Part shown: piece after piece, positions 34,530 to 46,200 of the stretch | How the letters are laid out: every line of letters starts with the position of its first letter | Position numbering within the stretch: the first letter of the stretch is position 1 | Origin: Candidula unifasciata | Lineage: Eukaryota > Mollusca > Gastropoda > Stylommatophora > Geomitridae | Direction: 5' to 3' | Assembly: GCA_905116865.2 (NCBI GenBank) | Contig: CAJHNH020008543.1 | Span: 621,106-685,105, forward strand | DNA: 64,000 nucleotides | Notes under the pieces: generated by a model | The model's input: only the letters and a program-made list of their open reading frames with translations | Databases searched by the model: none | What the model was told of the DNA's origin: nothing | Made by a program: the position numbers and the translations under genes

Positions 34530-35675
34530 CAGGGTTGCCATATTGGCATTTTTTATGCCAGATTCCACAAATCTGACATATTTGAAATTTAACTGGCATA
34601 AGATAATAAACTGGCATATTTTGGCATATTTGGGTTTTTCCTGGCAATATAGACCTACAGTTAACATCTTTATTTCAGTTTGACTTTGTTGTGATGTCCT
34701 GGTACCGACTAACGGAGATTCGAGCCATTTCTTTTGTATTTGTTATCTTCCTAAACGGATCGTGACTACGATAAACCAAGGCCCTCTGTAATTTATGTTA
34801 ATCTACTAGAATAAATGCGGGATATAAAACCAAAACCCACCACTGATATCAAGTGATTCAGACTGTTCAGAAACTACTTGAGAACAGAAAATAGAGAGGA
34901 TATAGACCTAGTTCTATCTGTGATAGATTTTATTGCTTCTACCAAGGCCACGTCATTCAAAAAATGGAAAGCATCTTACAACATTGCAAGTATAATAGTT
35001 ACTTGAATAAACATACCCACGGCTCAAAAGATCTTCAGATGAAAATAGAGGCAGCATACCGTAAACTGTGTCAGTGCACTTATGCACCAAGAATTAGTAG
35101 CATTTCAAATCATAAAAAATCCGAATAACACAGGATGAAAACTCCGTCAAAAAGCCGGTCACCGCTTATTACAGCAGTGACTCCTAGGCAAAGTAATGAT
35201 AAAGTTAAAGGCAGCAGAGTTGCAACTTTCTGTAAGCATGACCAGCCATTGTGCAATACACACAACTGATTGTCTAAATGAAATCTTGAGAGCGCGTAGT
35301 CGGGGGAATACACTGGAGCACACACAGTTGCATAGAACTAAATGTTCATGCCTAATAAAAATTAAAAAAAAAAAAACGTTATATCGCCCGCACTTAAGGA
35401 TGACCTTACTGATGCTTTTCGGAACAAGAAAAAGTTCATCATTTTAGATGAGTTGCAAAGACTTTATCATAGCTAAGAAAATGGTTAAAGATTTTACATT
35501 TAAAAAGGTTTACGCTGTATCTTCCACTGGTTCCAGTGAGGATGACAGTGAAGAATTCAATCTAGAGCTTTTGATGTGAAGTGAGTACAATGTTATATTT
35601 TATTTGGCATTTTTCTGGCATATTTTTTGTAATGATTTGGCATAAAATAAAGTTTTTTTTTATCTGGCAACCCTG
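34530..35675 (+). mobile_element. hAT-type DNA transposon, non-autonomous, directly upstream of the SFT2D3-like gene
   Basis: Ends are inverted: CAGGGTTGCCA at 34530 and TGGCAACCCTG ending at 35675. The 8-bp target duplication GAGGTAAA is perfect at 34522-34529 and 35676-35683; 8 bp is the hAT length. Repeated TGGCAT/ATGCCA motifs near both ends look like subterminal transposase sites. The interior keeps a decayed reading frame (35133-35390) with SVSMTSHCAIHTTDCLNEI and LHRTKCSCLIK, a pattern I associate with hAT/ZBED-type transposase N-termini. The frame is broken by stops, so the element cannot move itself. Confidence 0.85.
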
Positions 35676-35718
35676 GAGGTAAAGTGAAAAGTCGAAGAGG
35701 TCGTCTGCTGGCAACAAC

Positions 35719-35916
35719 ATGGCTGACCTCAGTCAAAGTTTGAAGGATTACATGTCGCGCTCCAGTAGCAAGGAGGTTCCGTCCACATCCAAGTATTCAC
35801 TCCTCAGCCCTAATAAATGGTTCTCGTCTGGTGAGGACATAGAAGATAAGCCTCAGACTGAAGCTGCCAACGGCTGGTTTGTTGACGCCCAGTCGGACCC
35901 CTGTCTTCCTAGTCTG
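35719..35916 (+). CDS. SFT2D3: SFT2D3-like exon 1
   Basis: Starts at AACATGG and encodes MADLSQSLKDYMSRSSSKEV and the polar N-tail through SDPCLPSL. Donor GTAAAC, phase 0. MADL followed by a short amphipathic stretch is typical of SFT2D N-termini. Confidence 0.88.
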
Positions 35917-38900
35917 GTAAACATTTTGTTTGGTTTTTATTTGTATATAACTATAATAAAATAACAGATGCATACTTAGTGATTAGTGAGGGCTATCGTC
36001 ACATCACTAGGCAGATCCATAGGGGCCCCGATCTCCTCCTCGAAAGCTCTACAAGCATAAAATGACTGTTATCTACTGACTAATTAAACGTCTTGTCCCC
36101 TTGTTAAATTTTTCATTTCTTGTAGCTCCAGGTTGCACCCCTATGTCTATAAGGACAGGCATGAGTAAGAGTCGTTTCTTTTCGCTATTCGTCTTGGCGG
36201 TAAGTGCTATACATGACATTGATCTTCTTCTTCTTCTTTCGTTCGCCTGAAATAAGTTGTCTATATCAGCAATTTTGTATCTTGTATAAATTTCACTGTT
36301 GTTAATTCATTCAGTGGTCCATAGAGTTTACGTTCCACTGTTGTTCTTTCTGACCAAAAGGTTTGCCTTAATGTGTCACATTCGGTGCAATCCTGGAGTA
36401 CATGCTCTGCTGTCTGGGGCACCTTTCCACATGTGCACATGGCTGATACGCCTATCTTGAATTTTGTGTACATGTGTTTATGTAATCGGTTGTGCCCTGT
36501 TCTGAGGCAGAGGATAATGACTTGTTCTGATCTTTCCATAATAAAATAGTCGTCTTGTGCTGGGGCTGGTGGTTTCCTGATCGATTTAATGATTCTTTTC
36601 TTTTGGTGGGATGTGACTGGTACATCGGACTTCACTTTTGTCGCACCTTCTCCAGCCAGTTGATCAGCTTTCTCATTTCCAGGCACTCCATAATGTAATG
36701 ATATCCACTGCATTACAACTCTTCGCTGAAGGCTGAGTTGTGTCAGCAGTGTTTGCAATTCTGGTAGTCTCCTAGACTGGAGTGCTTCAAGTACTGATTT
36801 CACATCTGTCAGCATTACCACATACTGTGAGCCAAGATTGATATTTAGCAGTTTCTCTGTTGCTATCTTGATTGCCTGAGTTTCTGCATCATAGTTATGG
36901 CAGTACTTTCCGGTTGGTAAGCTGGACTTATCACTATACCATCTGGGAATTCTATGTACACTCCAGCCCCACCATTTCTAACTGCACTTTCTGTGGACCC
37001 ATATGTATAGACTCAGACCCATTGTTCTTGTGTGTATTCTTCATCAGTATAACTGAGGGTGGCCATTCTGCGTTGTACACTATCTTGTTCTTTCTTGTCA
37101 AATATTCCTTTAACATTTGTCTGGATTTGTACTGTTAGTTTGCATTTCTCTTTCCATGGGGTTTGTTCTGGAATACTGTTAAGTGGTTAACCAATTTCTG
37201 GAAGGTCAGCAGTTTGTCTACATATTCTTTTTGCTTGATGTATAAAGCTGCTTATTTTCAACCGTCCCAAGGCTAGGTTCTGAAATCTGGCATACTGAGG
37301 AACTTTTCAGTTGCAACTTTGTATCTCTGCGTTCTCTCAGTGCCTGTGTTTTCCCAGCTTTCTCCATTTCTATTATGGGGGTTGATTTTATCCCTCCTGT
37401 GATGACTCTGATGACTCTCCTTCTGTCCAACGCTAGACCAGCCATAGAAACTACAGTGTTTGCACAATAATCTGCACGCTTGCTGCCTTGAACACCTGCA
37501 TTACGGGGCACAAAAGTTGGTTAGACCTACCATTTGTGAAATGCTTAGTGTTACAATTCATTCTTGTCTCATTAACGCAGCCTAGATTTAAGTCATAAAG
37601 TAGGCACACTTTTGTGAACTCCTGAGTACACAGCCATGCTAATGCCCATGTTGCAGTCACAGTTTCCACAGCGAGGTTGCTGTCTGTACCAGCAAAGGCG
37701 TCCTTCATCTCCTTGTTGGTTCCCCCCATGATCTCACTGTGAATACTCATGTATTTCGCTTGCTCTGATTTACTGATCTATCTGTGTAATCTATGATATA
37801 ACTTCTGTTTTATGTTTTCATCAATCAACCTTCTGACTAAATTGTCTACTAAACCAGGAATCTGCTCTCTGCAGCTTCTATCCAGTGGGAAATGGACTGT
37901 AATCTCAATGTATAGAGCAGCAGGCATGGGTATCCATTCACTTTCAGAATTAACATCAGTAAGGCAGCAAATCTGTTAAATGGCATCCTCAGCATGACCC
38001 ATACCCATTCACAGTGGTCTTTTTAAAGTCTGTTCTATTTCAGTTTGAATAATTTATCATGAAGTGGGTGTCAGGTGTCTAGATAGGTTGATTGTGTTTT
38101 CTATTATAGGGAAATCCAAGAGGTATCACAAGGATTGATAGGGATGTCCCCAGTGCATCCAGTTCAGTAAAATTAGTATTACTTTAACTCTTTCAACCCC
38201 AAATGTGTGTTTGTTGAACTCCTTATTTTCCAGGTAGTTGTTGCTTTAATTAGTAAATTTTTAGATTTACAGGGACTGAAACAAATAACACTGTGGGACA
38301 ATGGAAACTGAATTAACAGTTGGGATATAATAGATAAAAACTAACTCTGAATGGACTACAAGGTGCTAATAAAAGTATATTAGATCAGGCACTTCCAGTA
38401 AATGTTCGGTGAGTTGCTTGGTAATGATACCACTGTAGTCGTAGTTGAGGTTTCAGCTTCGCTGCAGCCCGGTCACCCCCATACGTACTATGTTCCTGTG
38501 TCTGTGAAAATCAAATGAAGTGCGCCTCCCTGCCCAGTGCCTCACTAAAGATAACGGTTTAAAAACTTAGGTTACCTGCAGTTAAGGATCCAGACTACAG
38601 ATCTGATGCATTAACATTGCACCATGTATTGTCCATTCTACTCAAAGTTCCACTAGATTGATATTGAAAACTGAATAAAAAATTCACTGAACTGCGACTA
38701 GGATAAGGAAGCTCAAATGGGAGTGAGAGCAAAAACACGCACACAAACAAATGAACATTTTGTCCAACACCTTTGCCAGCGAGCAGTACAACAAGATTTT
38801 AGACTGAGTTTTGGTGTAGTGCATACATTGTTGATCATAGCTGCTCTGACTTCTCTCTCATTTTATATTTAATGATTACCATGGCAGATATACACACCAT

Positions 38901-41900
38901 TTGACTTCCGGTAAAAATGGACGCTAGGCGGGTGGACTGTTTAGAGCCGCGGCAAATTTTTTGCTTCTGCCGGACTGTAGCCGATGCAGTTTTGCTCCAT
39001 TTGTAGACTGGATATAGTTTCGTCGCCCAGTTTCTGAGTTGAATGCATGACGTGACACTGTGAGCTGCGGATTTCATTTGGAATGTTTTTTCGACTGTAA
39101 CCAACGTGGTGGTGTGAATTGTAAGTTCAGAAAATGGTGCGACGCCTGTCGTCACAATGTTGGTGGTGCCCGTATGTGATTAAAATTGATCGCGTGGGCA
39201 ACTGCTGATCTGTTGGTGACTGCTACCATCAATGATGAACTGCATTTCTAATGTCGGACTGTTTGTGTTAGCACTTCGGATGGCTACCGTATGCTTTATT
39301 GCAAGTGTATGCTAGATATGCTGAAACAGCGGTCTGTCAATCTTTCCACAAGGGACTGTGATAAACATTCTGTGTGTTTTTCGCTGGCACAGGAGCGGAG
39401 CAAAGATGGGGTGACCCGTTTGCTATGAAGCTGAAACTAAGACTACCAGACTACCATACACACCACTAATAATAGGCTGTCACAGAAGAAAAGGAAGCAC
39501 CTTCAGCCTAGAGTCGGAGTATTTTAATCACCTGAAACTTATCTCAATTAGCTATGTTTTATTTTTATGTTGATGCTTGCTTGAACATTATCTTTCCCCT
39601 CTAGTAGTTTTGATGATAAATCATTCATCCCACTATTACCATAGATGCTATAAAACAGTTTTGAATTAACATTTTTCTCATTTTTGTAACTTGTTAAACA
39701 TTTGTCTTTCATTTTTTTTTCTTTAGACAAAGAAACAAAGAATTTTAGGTTTTATTATCTGCTTGTTGATGGGGACCTTCTGTCTGAGTTTGGTAAGTTG
39801 AACCAACACTGTTGATGATATCTGTGACATAGTTTGTGCATTCACTTGTATGTTTGGAGAGGTGTGCACAGTGAGGCACACAAGCAACTGTGCCTATGAC
39901 TTCAGTTGTACTAATTTTTATCATGTAAATTTGTATGTTTTAGCATGAAGTACTTCAATTAAAAAATATCTTACACAATCAATCGCTCTCATTTAATGTC
40001 AGAAAGCGGGTGCTAAAATGTTACATAGAACCTATTCTACTGTATAGCAGCGAATCTTGGAATGTCAGTGAACAAATTAGGAACAATTTGGAAGCAGCAG
40101 AGATGTGGTTTCTGAGATGAATGTTACAAATACATTGGACTGCCAGAGTAACTAACAACAGTTGCTTGAAAGAAACTAATGAAAGTAAATCTCTATATAC
40201 AACAATAAGGAAGAGACAAACACTGTTCTTTGGCCACATAATAAGGAAAGAGACATAGGAGAACATCGTGACAACTGTAAAGATCAGTGGAAAAAAGGGG
40301 TAGAGGTAGATTAAGAGTGATAATGCTGGATGGACTAAAACGATGGCATGGAGGGATATCATCAAGAGAGCTGTTCCAGGCAACAAGGGATCATTATCTG
40401 TGGAGACGCATGAGCGCATACACCAGTTGGCAGGGCACATGATGATGATGACTTCAAGCCATGTTGAATCCATACAAAATTTTGTACACATACAAATTAT
40501 TTGTAAGATATTGAATACAGATATTTGCTTTAAATAAAGTTTCTGTAGTTGAATTATGGAACATGTTATTAAGATTCTTGTGTGGGTTTCAGGACCCTAT
40601 TTGTGGGATGGGGGGGGGGGGGTGTACCTACGGCCTTGCTAAGAAACATATTGTAAAAGGTGACACTAATTGCCAACTACCCTTTTAAGGGCCAGCACAG
40701 AAGAAGATGAGCATGCAGACTTTTACTTTATTTAGTTCATTTGAATGTGAGAATTATGTCTTTTTTAGGTCATTTGTATGTAAGAATTTTGTCTTATTAA
40801 GTTCATTTGTGTGTGATAATTTTTTTGTTTCTTTTAAATAGTTAATTTGTGTGTGAGAATTGTATCTGTGATGTTGTGTTATTTGTTGAGCATTTAGTGT
40901 GTAATGCTGTTGAAAGCAATATTGATAGTTGATCGTGTGCTGTGGTTGGTTGTTTCAGGCCTGCTTGTACCTTCCTATGCTAGTCCTCAAGGCCAGAAAG
41001 TTTGCCCTCTTATACTCACTGGGTAGTATATTCATCATCTCTAGGTAAGGATTATGTTTTTGAAAATTTCAACGGCAGAACTAAAGAAAAACAAGACACG
41101 AGACAGTGCTTCTTCTACTTATAATCCATACTGTGTGGCATTAGGACAGACACGAAAGTGCGAAAGACACCTCACAGGTTGCAAGAGGATGTAGAGAAGC
41201 TAGAAAGTTAGAAAAAGAAATAGTAGAAGAGTTAAGGAGTAGAAGGCTAAATGAGAATATTTTATGAGCGAAATTGGAGAGGATAAATAACCTGCTAGGT
41301 TTTGGAAACTTCACAGACAGATGCAAAGGAAAGATCGACCTATCACAACAAGCATTAAATATACTAATAATGGTATGCCAGTGACAACAAACAAAGAGAA
41401 AGGGAAGAGTTTTCCCCACTGTATTGGAAGCTGCCACTTAGACTATGCTTGTCAAGAACTTGTTCCCCCGTCCTACTGAATCTAGCTAATACTCAACACT
41501 CAAGGGAAAGGTCAGTTGGATATACAATTAGACATCACAGTTGGAGCTCCTTGCTTGCTTTTGAAGATGGGGACAAAGAACTTATGGTGGGAGTGTCCCA
41601 AGTGCTGTGATGTAGATTCTTAATTCAACATTCAACACTATAAGAGGAAAATTTGCTGACTGCTGTTGTAAGTATCATTGAAGCATTGCATCCTGTCTCC
41701 TTATATCCACTAGTAGGAATGCAGAGGTGCTGAACCACATGTGGTGGTGCACTGAGTGAGACCACAGCTTATGCTGGACAAGACCTGCCTAAACCTCTCC
41801 ATTGACATCCTAGAAACAGGTTCCCAGCTGGGGGCCTGGCCAACTCAGATAGGATCAGTGTTTTCTTTGGTTGGAGTGCATCTGTGTGAAAGCTGAGGAA

Positions 41901-43186
41901 CCGTTAGTGTGCACACAGATAAGCTAGATCTGTAAACAAGATGTGCATGCAGAACTCAAGTTTGGGAACAAGACCAAAGTCCAGAAGTTGACAAACAGCT
42001 GGAACTTTCCTCTGGAATTCATAGCCGTTGAATCTGAAGAAGAAGAAGAAGAAGAAACCCATCATTATCAGGTCTATAATTGTCTGTTTCACTTTGCAGT
42101 TTTGCTCTCTTGTGGGGTCCTGTGCACCACGTAAAACACCTGTTTTCTGTGGATCGTCTCCCTTTCACAGCAACCTACTTTGGGACCCTGTTTGCTACTG
42201 TATACTTCTCCATGTGGGTAAGTCAGATATGATTTTGTGTCGGCATCTGTGCCTGTTTGATTCCCTGTATACAGCCTCATTTTAGAGAATTAAAAAATAC
42301 ACCCACTGCCCCCAATAAGCATGTCATAAGAGGTAACTAATTAGGGGTGTTTTCTATCTAAGAAGCCAAGAACCAACAGTCTGCATACAAAGCCAAATCT
42401 GTAAAATGATTATGCACGCAAGACTCAAGTTCTGGAACAAGACTATGAAGTCCAGAAGTGGATGAACAATTAGAACTTTCCGCCGGAGTTTAAAACCTGT
42501 AAATGCTAAAAAGAAGAAGAAGACGAAGAGAGAGTCCGTTTATACCTAGAGGAATTATTCTGTGGGTTTATGGAGTAAAAACATATGAAGAACTAACCAA
42601 CATATGGTATAAAAGGTATGACCAAATAAAATCCACCTCACTGACTTTTTACAATGTATGAACTGTATATCAGCTGATGTAGAAAGCAAACAAGCCAAGC
42701 AGATTTAAAACAAAGACAACTATTGTGAGCATATGCTTTGGACTGTACAGAAACAGATCCCCAAACAATTACCATTACAGCTTTTATTGCCTGTATGGGA
42801 CCTGTGAAGCAAAGAAAAATAATACTATAACCTTGTGTATTAACCTTGCTTATCTGTTTCCTCATTTTCTCTTTATTTTTTTATTTTGTAGTTGTCCATT
42901 ATTTTCACTTTGACATGTATTATTTACTGATTTCTGCTGACCTTTCTCCCAGGTTCAGAGCACACTTTTCACAGTCATCTTTGCCCTGGCACAGGTCATC
43001 GCCTTGATCTGGTAAGTGAGGCAGCCTTATTCCACAGTTCCTCTTTCATCAGACCCAAAAGTGTTATGTTTCAACAAAGTGGCTTTATTGAATGTAGTCA
43101 TCAAAATGAAGTGGGCTGGGCACTTGTTGAGCAATACAAGCTAGTCCTTGCTTCAATCCCCAATGGCGGCTCAGTACAACCGGGGT

Positions 43187-43221
<35 letters not shown>

Positions 43222-46200
43222 CGCGCTCATTTTTCTGTCCAGAGTTATTACATTACAACACACGAACTCAGAGAGTTACTTTCCTTGCCGTTCATCCCTG
43301 GTCATGTCATAGGCTTTGTATTATGTTGCAGGGGTTTCATGCTTAGTCACTTTCTTTCTGGGCCCGACTTCGTCAATTGTTCTGTTATTACTAACGTACG
43401 GTTGTGTCATAGACCATACCACGTTCATGCCCCCCCCCCCCTTTTTTTTTTCCTCCCCCCAAAAAAACAACTGGGCTTTTGAAATTTAACTCTTTGAGTC
43501 CCAGAAGGGTTTAGCATTAGAGGCCCTAGGGGTGGTATTTGCAATTTTGAAATGTCACAAGTGAAACACATTGAAACAAACCATACTAATTCACCTGCCG
43601 TGCAACATGCACATAGTATATATCAAAGGGACCAGGGATTGGAGAGAAGTAATATTTGAATACTGCTACCCAAAAAAATTGTGTTAGTAGTTACTTATTA
43701 GTAAATAAACAGATGGTATGTTTAAAGAAATTAGTAAAAAGAAATTCAAAAATGTTCAAATTACTATCAATCAAACTCTAAATATATCCAGAATGAACAT
43801 GAACCCCTTAGTAATGTATAAATAAAATATAAACACAGTCTGTTCATTAAATCTTGTTCCAGAGAAATTTGTGATTTTGAGAAATGTTTTATCTAAATAT
43901 GAGACTTCTAAAGCCATAAATCTTGTTGGCATGCATGAAAAAGCCTGCTTGGAGGCCATATTGTTTTCACACAGACACTTTGTAACTCAGTAAAGCTCAC
44001 AACATGCTAAATTATATACTTTTAACCACGTATTTGAATATGCTTAATAGTCAACACGTGTGACACCAAACGCAGGAAACAGCAAATACCATTCAAAACT
44101 GCTGGTTTGCGTTGTTACACTGGCTGATGGTAAATTACAAAACTGAACATGTCTCGTGCCTATTGGTCACCTGGGTAGTAAGCAATTAGCAGGTGATGCA
44201 TTTCTTGGGTCTCAAAGAGTTCATGTTTCCAGTTAGGGTCTTGGAGAGCCACTTTGTTGGGGAAAAGAAGAGACTCTCTGCTCCGTAACATGCCTGTCGT
44301 AAAATGTAACTAATTAAGGTTGTGCTGAAATCATATGCATAACTGAGATAAGAAACAGAATAGGACAGGCAAAAACTGCATTTTATAAAATGAAGAACCC
44401 CCCGTGTGGGTTCCGGGGCCCCCATTATGGGGAAAACAAGAATAGACCCACTGCCTCCCCAAAAGCATGTTGTAAGAGTCAACTAATTGGGGAGTTTCCT
44501 TTGAAGTCGGAGTGCATCTGCCAGACAGGCAAGGAACCAACTGTCTGTATTCAAGAGAATGAGATCTATAAAACTGATGCACACGCAACGCTCAGGTTCT
44601 GGTGCAGGACTGCAGTTCAGTAGTGGACGAGCAAACCAGAACTTTCCGCCAGAGTGTACTGCTGGTGAACGCGAAGAAGAAGAAGAAGAAGAAGAAGAAG
44701 AAGAAAATCAAGAACATCTTGTGCTATATATCCTTGTCAATGAGAGTTAGAAAAAAAAGAATTCTTGCTTGCTACATACATCCAGTTTTAAAATATGGCT
44801 GTAAATCCTTAACAATCGCTAGGCAGGCCAAACAATTTCTTGAGGCCTCAGAAATGTGGTTTTACAGAAGAATGCTTAGAATACCTTGGACAGCTAAAAA
44901 GAGCAACCAAGAGGTTTTGAAAGAGGCGGGAGCCTGAAGACAATTTATAACAGACATCAGAACGAGAAGGAGACGGTCATCATTTTTCAGCCATGATATG
45001 TGAAGGGGGAAAATAGAACATGTTGTGACCACTGGAAAGATCTGTGGAAGGAGGGATAGAGGAAGACAACGAGAGAAGATTCTTGACAGTCTTGTTGCAT
45101 GGCATTGAGGTGTGTCAGCACACAAACTGATACATGCCTCAAAAGACCGTAGATTATGGAGAGGCATGATTGCCCATGCCAGTCGGCAAGGCACATGATG
45201 ATGATGGGCAGATATTGCTGTAAACCACAGCACAACATGCCAACAATATTTTTAACTTGAATTCAGAAGAAGAGAAACTTAAAAGTTCCACAGTGATTCC
45301 TAGAATACTGTGGATAAAGAAGAAGAAGAAAAATGCTGACAGCTTACAAGATTGGAACATGGATGAGCAGATGTTGTCTGTTGTAGCCACATGGCAGATC
45401 TCAGTGGCTTAGATAGAACTGTACTGGAGGCAGGTTAACTGGGAGGAGAAACAGGGTCTGACCGGCATGGAAGTGAACACATGACATTAAAGATACTCCC
45501 TCTGGGGAAAACAAAAATAGATCCACTGCCTGCCTTTTGTAAGAGTTGACTAATTTGGGAGCTTCTTCAAAGTCAGAGTACATATGCCTGAGAGGCAAGG
45601 TGCCAACAGTCTGCATGCAGATGAGTCAGATCTGTAAAACAGATGTGCATGCAACACTCAAGTTTCTGGAACAGGACTAGAGTCCAGAAGTGGATGAACA
45701 ACCAGAACTTTCTGTCATGGTGAACATGAAAAAGAAAGATTAAAGATAATTTTTGCAAGACAATGAATGAGGCAGAAGAACTAGTCAAAGATCAAGAATC
45801 TTTGTGCTGGTCACGTGTAGAGCATTCTACAGAAGACCTGACGTGAACAGAATTATTGCTGTGTTTGGTTTTGCAGAGCGTGAGCATATTTAATCATGAC
45901 CAGACTGTCAGATAGAACTCATGATCACTGGCATCATGAGAGCTAATAGACTGAAATAGCTGGGGCATACTGAAAGAATGTCAGAAGACAGAGGAGTAAA
46001 AACTGTATACACAAGGGAAATGAATGGTAGACCATGAAGACGATGGAGAGAAAATGTCCAGATAGACCTGCAAACACTTGGTGTCACCAACTGGAAAGAG
46101 AAGGCCAACCATAGAGATAAATGGAGGGGGTGATATCTGCAGCAATGAACCTCAAGGGCTCGGAATGCTGAAGAAGAAGAAGACTGTCAGCTAACAGTTT

